NCBI RefSeq assembly: GCF_900101685.1 | Contig: NZ_FMZZ01000001.1 | Location: forward strand, 930,001-994,000 | Direction: 5' to 3' | Length of the DNA: 64,000 bases | From: Actinokineospora iranica | GTDB taxonomy: Bacteria > Actinomycetota > Actinomycetes > Mycobacteriales > Pseudonocardiaceae | Shown here: positions 55,440 through 64,000 of the stretch, piece after piece | Layout of the letters: each line of letters opens with the position of its first letter | Numbering within the stretch: the stretch's first letter is position 1 | The notes under the pieces: generated by a model | The model's database searches: none | What the model saw: the letters and a program-made list of their open reading frames with translations, nothing else | Told to the model about the DNA's origin: nothing | Translations under genes and position numbers: made by a program

Positions 55440-57695
55440 ATGGGTTCCGTACGCACCAACGGCCACGCCCACGCCCCGCCGCGCGACCGATTGCGGCAGT
55501 GGCTGAGCCAAGACGCCCGCTATGACTTCTCCGCCTCGCTCGTCGTCTTCCTCATCGCGGTGCCGCTGTCGCTCGGCATCGCCGCCGCCTCCGGCGCGCC
55601 CGTCCTCGCGGGCCTGATCGCCGCCGTCATCGGCGGTGTCGTCGCCGGTGCGCTCGGCGGCTCGCCGTTGCAGGTCAGCGGTCCCGCGGCGGGTCTCACC
55701 GTGGTCGTCGCCGAGCTGGTCAACCAGTTCGGCTGGGCCGCGACGTGCGCGATCACCGTTCTCGCAGGCGCTCTGCAACTTCTGCTCGGCGCCTGTCGGA
55801 TCGGCCGCGCCGCGCTCGCCGTCTCCCCCACTGTCGTCCACGCCATGCTCGCGGGCATCGGCGTGACCATCGTCCTCGGCCAGCTGCACGTCCTCCTGGG
55901 CGGCGCGCCGGGGACCTCCGCCTGGGAGAACGTGCGCGACCTGCCCGGCCAGATCGCAGACTTCAACAACTCCGCGGCGATCCTGGGTCTGCTGGTGATC
56001 GCGACCCTGGTCGTCTGGCCGAAGCTTCCCGCGAAGTTCCAGGTGGCCCCCGGCCCCCTGGTGGCGGTCGTGCTCGCCACCGTGCTCGCCTCGATCGCCC
56101 CGTTCGACGCGGCGCGGGTGTCGCTGCCCGAGTCGCCGCTGGCCGCGATCCAGCTCCCCGAGCTGCCCGAGCAGGGCCAGTGGGGCGCCTTCGCGGTGGG
56201 CGTGCTGACGATGACGATCATCGCCAGCGTGGAGAGCCTGCTCTCCGCCGTCTCGGTGGACAAGCTGCGGCAGGGTCACCGCAGCGACCTGAACCGGGAG
56301 CTGATCGGCCAGGGCAGCGCGAACATCGCCTCCGGTATGCTCGGCGGACTGCCGGTCACCGGTGTGATCGTGCGCAGCTCCACCAACGTCGCCGCCGGGG
56401 CGCGCACGCGCGCTTCCGCGGTGCTGCACGGAATCTGGGTGATGCTGTTCACCGTGCTGCTGGTCAGCCTGGTGGAGCGCATCCCGATGGCGGCGCTGGC
56501 CGGGCTGCTGGTCGTCATCGGCACGAAACTGGTGCGCGGCAACGACATCCGCGCCGCCCGCCAACACGGCGAGCTGCACGTCTACCTGATCACCATCGCC
56601 GGCGTCGTGCTGCTCAACCTGCTCGAAGGAGTCCTCATCGGACTCGCCGTCGCGATGCTCGGCATGCTGCGCCGGGTGGTGTGGGCGCGGGTCCGGGTGG
56701 AGCAGGACGGCGACAGCGACGATGAGGGCCGCCCGAACTACGCGGTCATCGTCGAGGGCACGCTGAGCTTCCTGTCGGTGCCCCGCCTGTCCCGGGTGCT
56801 GGCGCAGGTGCCCGACGGCACGGCCGTTCACTTGGAACTGGTGGTCGACTACCTCGACCACGCCGCCTACGAGCACCTCTCCGCATGGCAGCGCCAGCAC
56901 GAGGACACCGGCGGCGTCGTGGTCGTCGACGAGATCGGCGGCCCGGGAACCGATTCCCGGCGCGGGGTGCCGCGCTGGTTCTCGCCATGGTCGCACTGGC
57001 AGGGCAGCGAGCCGGTGGTGATCCCGCGGCAGACCCGCGGCGACGACCGCCACGACAACGCGCTGCGCCCACTGGTCACCGGAGCCCGGGAGTACCACCG
57101 CCGCGGCGCCCCGGCGATGCGCCCGCACCTGAAGAAGCTGGCGGGCGCGCAGAGTCCGCACGCGGTCTTCCTGACCTGCGCGGACTCCCGGGTCGTGCCC
57201 AACGTGATCACCGCGTCCGGCCCCGGCGACCTGTTCACGATCCGCAACGTCGGCAACCTGGTGCCCGACCCGCTCCTGACCGGCGACATGTCGGTCCACG
57301 CTGGCGTGCGGTACGCGCTGGACAACCTGGGCGTGCCGACCCTGGTGGTGTGCGGGCACTCCGGGTGCGGCGCGATGACCGCGCTGCTCAACGGCCCGGA
57401 CGGGGACGACCCCATCGCGCAGTGGCTGCGCTGGGGCAGGCCCAGTCTCGAAGCCTGGCGCTCCGGCCACCCGCTGGGCAAGCGCGCCGCGATCGAGGGC
57501 TGGTCCGAGGTGGACCAGCTGGCCATGGTCAACGTCGCCGTGCAGCTTGAGGCGCTCCGGGCGATCCCCGGGGTGGCCGAGAGCGGCGTGCGCCTCGTCG
57601 GCCTGTTCTTCGACATCCCGACTGGCAACCTCCTGATGCTCGACGGAGACCAGTTCTGCCCGATGCCGGGAACGAGCGCGGCGCTCACCTGCTGA
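55440..57695 (+). CDS. SulP-family anion transporter fused to a beta-carbonic anhydrase
   Basis: The 751-residue protein joins a SulP transporter and a carbonic anhydrase. The SulP part has about 10-12 membrane segments (start YDFSASLVVFLIAVPLSLGI) and a STAS-like region near residues 430-500. The beta-carbonic anhydrase at the C-terminus has zinc ligands Cys580 (CADSRVVPN), His640 and Cys643 (CGHSGCGAM) and the Asp582-Arg584 dyad. The fusion suggests bicarbonate transport coupled to CO2 hydration. ATG at 55440 follows CAGGAGG. A strong terminator ends it, so it is monocistronic. Confidence 0.92.
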   Translation: MGSVRTNGHAHAPPRDRLRQWLSQDARYDFSASLVVFLIAVPLSLGIAAASGAPVLAGLIAAVIGGVVAGALGGSPLQVSGPAAGLTVVVAELVNQFGWAATCAITVLAGALQLLLGACRIGRAALAVSPTVVHAMLAGIGVTIVLGQLHVLLGGAPGTSAWENVRDLPGQIADFNNSAAILGLLVIATLVVWPKLPAKFQVAPGPLVAVVLATVLASIAPFDAARVSLPESPLAAIQLPELPEQGQWGAFAVGVLTMTIIASVESLLSAVSVDKLRQGHRSDLNRELIGQGSANIASGMLGGLPVTGVIVRSSTNVAAGARTRASAVLHGIWVMLFTVLLVSLVERIPMAALAGLLVVIGTKLVRGNDIRAARQHGELHVYLITIAGVVLLNLLEGVLIGLAVAMLGMLRRVVWARVRVEQDGDSDDEGRPNYAVIVEGTLSFLSVPRLSRVLAQVPDGTAVHLELVVDYLDHAAYEHLSAWQRQHEDTGGVVVVDEIGGPGTDSRRGVPRWFSPWSHWQGSEPVVIPRQTRGDDRHDNALRPLVTGAREYHRRGAPAMRPHLKKLAGAQSPHAVFLTCADSRVVPNVITASGPGDLFTIRNVGNLVPDPLLTGDMSVHAGVRYALDNLGVPTLVVCGHSGCGAMTALLNGPDGDDPIAQWLRWGRPSLEAWRSGHPLGKRAAIEGWSEVDQLAMVNVAVQLEALRAIPGVAESGVRLVGLFFDIPTGNLLMLDGDQFCPMPGTSAALTC

Positions 57696-57705
57696 TCCCG
57701 CGTGA

Positions 57706-57752
57706 CACCGGTGGCCTTGGGCGTTCCACGTCCAAGGCCACCGGTGATTTTT
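57706..57752 (+). terminator. Rho-independent terminator of the SulP-carbonic anhydrase gene
   Basis: CACCGGTGGCCTTGG and CCAAGGCCACCGGTG form a perfect 15-bp stem with an 11-base loop, followed by ATTTTT. It begins 11 bp after the stop. Confidence 0.92.
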
Positions 57753-57819
57753 CGTTGTCCGGCAAGCGGTGCGGCAGGTGGTCCGGAAGAGTGGTGTCCG
57801 CCGTTGCCGACGTCGCGGT

Positions 57820-57945
57820 ATGCGCGAGCCCCACACCTGGCAGCGGGCGCTGGCCATCTTCGAGGAGTTCAGCGACCGCCGCGCCGCGCGGCTGCGCGAG
57901 ATGCTGCGCGGGCTGGATGCTCAGCCGCCGTTGGCGGGCTGGTAG
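57820..57945 (+). CDS. 41-residue ORF, probable fragment of a larger protein
   Basis: The ORF reads MREPHTWQRALAIFEEFSDR and RAARLREMLRGLDAQ, then ends AGW with TAG. It has strong GC3 bias and an amphipathic helix. It could be the C-terminal helix of a regulator whose front has been lost. The frame continues upstream to a GTG near 57770 through an Arg-rich stretch. Its last 25 bp overlap the 3' end of the beta-lactamase gene on the opposite strand. No ribosome site is visible. Confidence 0.35.
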   Translation: MREPHTWQRALAIFEEFSDRRAARLREMLRGLDAQPPLAGW

Positions 57946-58889
57946 GCGTCCGCGGCGCGGGCGGCGGGACCGCCGAGGTGGGCGGTCGCGTCCAGGAAGA
58001 CACGGCCCAGCGCGGCGCGGGCCCGCACCGCAGGGTGCGTGCCGCCGAAGTCCTCGGGGTCCCCCTGGCCCTGGGCGAAGATCGCGTAGGTCAGCAGCGG
58101 GGCGCCCGCGGCGTCGAAGACGACGCCTGCCTCGTTGCGGCCGTCGGCGAACCAGCCCGCCTTGGTGGCGACCCTGGCCCGCTCGGCGGAGGACATCTCG
58201 CGCCGGACGCCGTCGGTGAAGGCGGCCTGCGAGCGCAGGGCCTTGAGCAGGTAGGCGGTCGACTCAGGCGACAGCAGGGTTCCCGCGGCGAGCGCCCGCA
58301 GCAGGTCGTGGGTCTCGCGGGGCGTGGTCTTGCCGAGGAAGAACCGGTTGGGGTTGGCGACCGGCACCACCTGGGTCATCGGGAAGCCCTTGGCCACCAG
58401 GATCTCGTTGAGTTCCAACGCCGGGCACACCAGCCCGCACAGGCGGACCGCGGTGTCGTCGGAGACCGTCAGCAGCAGCGCGAGGGCGTGGCCGACGGTG
58501 ACCGAACTGGGGTAGGCGCCGTCGAGTGGGAAGACGCCGTCGCCGGTGGGGATCACGAGGTCCGCGGTGACCTCAAGGCGCTGGTCGAGGCGGACCAGGC
58601 CGCGGTCGACCTTGTCCAGCACGGCGACGGCGACCGCGACCTTGTTCACGCTGTACGCCTCGACCACGTCGTCCGCGTGGTCGGCTACCACCGGCTCGGT
58701 AAGGCTGATCATCGCCTGCCACGCGCCGCCCGCCCGCGCTGTCTGCCGCCGGTAGGCCTGCCGAATCCGGAGACTCGGCACCAGCGCGTCGGCGGCGGCC
58801 GGGGTCGCCGTGGCGAGTGGAACGGCCGAGGCGACGGCGCCGGTGGCGGCCAGGCCGAGCACGGCACGACGGTTGAGCGCGGGTCCCAC
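57921..58889 (-). CDS. Class A beta-lactamase-like serine hydrolase, Tat-exported
   Basis: The 322-residue protein begins with a Tat-like signal (LNRRAVLGLAATGAVA). It has the penicillin-binding fold motifs S80-V-N-K83 (SxxK), S143-D-D (in place of SDN), TTPRE and K243-A-G (in place of KTG). A Glu equivalent to Glu166 is not clear. The fold is that of class A enzymes, but the changed motifs make hydrolysis of beta-lactams uncertain. It may instead be a D,D-peptidase-like or degenerate enzyme. GTG at 58889 is the start. Confidence 0.8.
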   Translation of the reverse strand: MGPALNRRAVLGLAATGAVASAVPLATATPAAADALVPSLRIRQAYRRQTARAGGAWQAMISLTEPVVADHADDVVEAYSVNKVAVAVAVLDKVDRGLVRLDQRLEVTADLVIPTGDGVFPLDGAYPSSVTVGHALALLLTVSDDTAVRLCGLVCPALELNEILVAKGFPMTQVVPVANPNRFFLGKTTPRETHDLLRALAAGTLLSPESTAYLLKALRSQAAFTDGVRREMSSAERARVATKAGWFADGRNEAGVVFDAAGAPLLTYAIFAQGQGDPEDFGGTHPAVRARAALGRVFLDATAHLGGPAARAADAYQPANGG

Positions 58890-58970
58890 TGGTCCTCCAC
58901 GATCGAGCGACGGGGCAGTCCTCTTTGTACTAGAGGAACTGCCCCGTCGGAGGTCGAGGGGGAATGACGG

Positions 58971-61702
<2,732 letters not shown>

Positions 61703-61723
61703 TCATGTACGTGCCTGTTGGCA

Positions 61724-61751
61724 GTGTGTTTGTCACGGTGTGTTTGTCACG
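61724..61751. repeat. 14-nt direct repeat upstream of dapA
   Basis: GTGTGTTTGTCACG occurs at 61724-61737 and 61738-61751 in tandem, 43 bp before the dapA ATG. On the minus strand each copy contains CGTGACAAACAC, so it may be a duplicated -35 element or a regulator site. Confidence 0.75.
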
Positions 61752-61809
61752 GTGTCCACCGCCGGGCCACCGCTGGGTCGCCCGGCCGCCAGTGCTTGTC
61801 GGGTGCCCG

Positions 61810-62436
61810 TCAGAGGCCGCGGCTAAGCCCCCGCACCACGCCGATCGAGGACTGCTCGCCCTCGAAGGCCACCCGGGTCTGGGCTCGGCCGAACGCGTCG
61901 AGCAGCAGTTCGCCGGGCGCGCCGACGATGGCGACGGTGTTCTGGCCGCGTTTGGCCGTCACCGCCTTGCCTTCCGGCGTGCGCAGCACGACGCCTACCG
62001 GGCTGTTGCGGAAGTGCAGCCGGGCGGTGCGGGCGACCGCGGTCCACAGGGCGGTGTCGCGAGCGGCGTCCGACGGGCGCGGCTCCCAGCCCTCGGCGGC
62101 GCGGCGGACGTCTTCGTGGTGGATGAAGTACTCGGCGGTGTTGAGCAGCTCGTCGACGACCGGCGGGCGGTAGACCGACAGCAGCGGCGGGCCGGTGCGC
62201 ACGAGGTCGACCAGCTCGGCCCACGGCTTGGCCGCGTAGCCGCGCTGCACCCGGTCCAGGTAGCCCGCGAGCGGCTTGACCAGGATGCCCGCGGCGGCGT
62301 CGGGGCGGCGGTCCCGCACGGCCAGGTGCGCGGCGAGGTCCCGAGTGGTCCAGCCGTCGCACAGGGTCGGGGCGTCCGGGCCGACTTCGGTGAGCAGGTC
62401 GCTCAACCGCGCGCGTTCGTCCCTGGCGACACCCAT
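61810..62436 (-). CDS. TIGR03085 family protein (DinB/mycothiol maleylpyruvate isomerase-like fold)
   Basis: The 208-residue protein begins MGVARDERARLSDLLTEVGP and has LCDGWTTRDLAAHLAVRDRR, the N-terminal pattern of TIGR03085. Later blocks include ELLNTAEYFIHHEDVRRAAE and GQNTVAIVGAPGELLLDAFG. The conserved His positions suggest metal binding in the DinB-like four-helix fold, and mycothiol-linked chemistry is an inference. ATG at 62436 follows AAGGTGGG. Confidence 0.85.
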   Translation of the reverse strand: MGVARDERARLSDLLTEVGPDAPTLCDGWTTRDLAAHLAVRDRRPDAAAGILVKPLAGYLDRVQRGYAAKPWAELVDLVRTGPPLLSVYRPPVVDELLNTAEYFIHHEDVRRAAEGWEPRPSDAARDTALWTAVARTARLHFRNSPVGVVLRTPEGKAVTAKRGQNTVAIVGAPGELLLDAFGRAQTRVAFEGEQSSIGVVRGLSRGL

Positions 62437-62470
62437 GCCGCCCACCTTACCGAGAGTCAGTTGCGGCCGC

Positions 62471-63955
62471 TCACGAGGCTGGTTCGACCTGGTCTCCGGT
62501 GAGCTGGCTGCCGTCCTTGGCCATGAGCACGCAGACCACGGTCTGTTTTCCGTCGTTGGACGAGTCGGCCTCCCAGGTTTCCTTCGCCGGTAGGACTACC
62601 GCGAAGGTGAGAGAGTCCTTGCCGTCTGGCTTTACCCGGTCAGTGGAGAACAGCCAGGAGCAGTAAGTCTGGCCCAGGGCTTTCAGCTCCTTGGACAGGT
62701 ATGCCCACTCGGCCGAGGAGTTCATCGGGTTCAGGTAGCCGTAGACCTGGAAGTCGAAGGGCTTCCTGCAGTCGGCGTAGGAGTCGAAGCTGGCGTCGCG
62801 CTGGAGTCTGCCCTGCCCGCAGTAGCCGTCGGGGATCCCGAACTCGCGCAGGTCGCCGCCCGCGCCATAGGTGAAAGTCTGGATCGGCACGGGCTCGCTG
62901 CCCGCGGCCGGTGTGGTGATCCCCTTGTGCAAGAAGAACCCGCCGAGGCCCGCGGCGACGGCGAGCACGGCGGCGAGGGTGAGCGCCACGGCCTTGTTCA
63001 CGCCCTTCCGCACCGGCGGCCGCTGGGGCACGACCTGCGTGGGGTGCTGGTGCGGGAAGTAGGCCGTGCCGCCGTTGAGCATGGTCGGACCGGTCGGCGG
63101 CCCCGCCTGCACGTGCGAGAGCAGGCCCCTGACCTGCCCCGCGGTGAGCCGCGCCTGCGGTGAATTGATCATCAGGCCGGTGATCGCCGAGGCCAGCGCG
63201 CCCTGCGCCCGGGTCAGGTACGGCACCTCGTTGAGGATGGCGTGCATCGTCGCCGCGGTCGTGGTGCGCTCGAACGGCGAGTAGCCCTCGATCGCGAAGA
63301 ACAGGACCGCGCCCAGCGCCCACAGGTCGGAGCCTGCACTGGCCTCTTCGCCGCGGATGCGCTCGGGCGCCATGTAGGTCGGCGAGCCGATCAGGATGCC
63401 GCTGGTGGTCAGCCGGGGGTCGTCGAGGGACTGGGCGATGCCGAAGTCGGTGAGCTTCGCGCGGCCGTTGGCGGCGAGCATGATGTTGCTCGGCTTGACG
63501 TCGCGGTGCACGATTCCGGCCTGGTGGGCGGCCTCCAGCGCGGAGAGCAGCTGCTCGGCGAGCTTGGCCACCTGGTCCTGGGGCAGCGGGCCGCGCTCGC
63601 GCACCACGTCGGACAGGGTGGGCGCCTGGATCAGCTCCATGACGATGTAGGTGACCGGCCCACCCGCCGGGCCGGGCTCCTGCACGACGTCGTACACGGT
63701 GACCACGGCCGGGTCGTTGAGCCGCCCCGCCGTGCGCGCCTCCCGCAGGACCCGCTCCTCGAATACCGCGCGCTCGCTGGCGGGCACCCCGTCGGGCAGG
63801 TGCAGCTCCTTGATCGCGACGTGCCGCCCGATCATCCGGTCCTCGGCGAGCCACACCACGCCCATGCCGCCGCGCCCCAGCTCGTGCAGGATCGCATAGC
63901 GACCCGCGACGACCCGTGGGCCGTTCGCCACCGGGGAACCCTGCTCCTGCGACAC
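62471..63955 (-). CDS. Membrane-bound Ser/Thr protein kinase (PknA/PknB type)
   Basis: The 494-residue protein has an N-terminal kinase domain: GRGGMGVVW loop, Lys49 in VAIKEL, catalytic HRDVKPSN (Asp152) and DFG (Asp170). One membrane segment follows (about 335-357, AVALTLAAVLAVAAGLGGFFL). The outer domain of about 135 residues has five Cys (GYCGQG, YADCRKP, TYCSW, VVCVL among them). The outer domain is not PASTA; I do not recognise it. GTG at 63955 follows GAGGAGGTGG. Confidence 0.92.
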   Translation of the reverse strand: MSQEQGSPVANGPRVVAGRYAILHELGRGGMGVVWLAEDRMIGRHVAIKELHLPDGVPASERAVFEERVLREARTAGRLNDPAVVTVYDVVQEPGPAGGPVTYIVMELIQAPTLSDVVRERGPLPQDQVAKLAEQLLSALEAAHQAGIVHRDVKPSNIMLAANGRAKLTDFGIAQSLDDPRLTTSGILIGSPTYMAPERIRGEEASAGSDLWALGAVLFFAIEGYSPFERTTTAATMHAILNEVPYLTRAQGALASAITGLMINSPQARLTAGQVRGLLSHVQAGPPTGPTMLNGGTAYFPHQHPTQVVPQRPPVRKGVNKAVALTLAAVLAVAAGLGGFFLHKGITTPAAGSEPVPIQTFTYGAGGDLREFGIPDGYCGQGRLQRDASFDSYADCRKPFDFQVYGYLNPMNSSAEWAYLSKELKALGQTYCSWLFSTDRVKPDGKDSLTFAVVLPAKETWEADSSNDGKQTVVCVLMAKDGSQLTGDQVEPAS

Positions 63956-64000
63956 CCTGCCACCTCCTCAGCCGCCGGAATCTTAGAGCGTCCGCGATGG

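Overview
The window comes from a high-GC actinomycete. The protein families (WhiB, ClgR/PspA/PspM, TgpA/DUF58/MoxR, DUF3040, DUF5313, an ArgA of mycobacterial type) and the gene order point to the Pseudonocardiales, the group of Actinokineospora, Saccharothrix and Amycolatopsis. The genus cannot be fixed from sequence alone. It reads as ordinary core chromosome: no rRNA, tRNA, CRISPR array, insertion sequence, integrase or phage gene was found. The gene order dapA-rnj-...-ftsK-argA-pgsA-clgR-pspA-pspM resembles that of mycobacteria.

1-14.8 kb, minus strand: the division and cell-wall (dcw) cluster in the order mraZ, rsmH, ftsL-like, ftsI, murE, murF, mraY, murD, ftsW, murG, murC (cut by the window edge). 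Most junctions are ATGA, GTGA or TTGA overlaps, so translation is probably coupled. The cluster starts with a promoter embedded in four GTGG boxes spaced 10 bp apart, the expected MraZ operator. The oddest part is 10.5-12.5 kb between ftsL and ftsI: glycine-rich low-complexity DNA with an exact repeat at 120-nt spacing. A well-placed start (ATG at 11923 behind AGGAGG) is in frame with ftsI but is interrupted by a single TAG.

15.5-24.4 kb: a MoxR ATPase, DUF58 and transglutaminase (TgpA) operon with a small repeat-bearing ORF between the last two, then DUF3040, an acyl-CoA oxidase-like enzyme and a PHP-family protein.

24.4-29.0 kb: a stress-signalling block with a MarR regulator, a SpoIIE/PP2C-type phosphatase, a stand-alone HATPase, a STAS anti-anti-sigma factor, a WhiB3/WhiD-like protein, and an RsbW-like anti-sigma factor overlapping a SigF/SigB-family sigma factor. 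The rsbW-sigma pair and the whiB gene each carry a SigF-type promoter (GTTT-N16-GGGTA).

29-35.8 kb: an isochorismatase-family hydrolase, several decayed or frameshifted gene fragments, DNA polymerase IV, a methyltransferase, an orphan ParA ATPase, an Nei-type glycosylase and a Thr-rich membrane-anchored protein. At 35.46-35.57 kb there is an orphan promoter followed by a 12-codon ORF enclosed in an inverted repeat.

35.8-45 kb: pyrD, a uracil-xanthine permease, and the envelope-stress genes clgR, pspA and pspM, where clgR and pspA each carry a SigE-type promoter (GGAAC-N17-CGTT). Next come cinA, pgsA and rimO.

45-53.7 kb: a lytic transglycosylase with a Pro-Ala tail, a thiolase, DUF5313, argA, a secreted phospholipase A2, a DUF5684-like membrane protein, ftsK and an acyltransferase. 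53.7-55.4 kb holds no credible gene. The end of the window carries a SulP transporter-carbonic anhydrase fusion, a divergent class A-like beta-lactamase, rnj-dapA, a TIGR03085-family protein and a membrane Ser/Thr kinase. Strong hairpin terminators separate most convergent genes.
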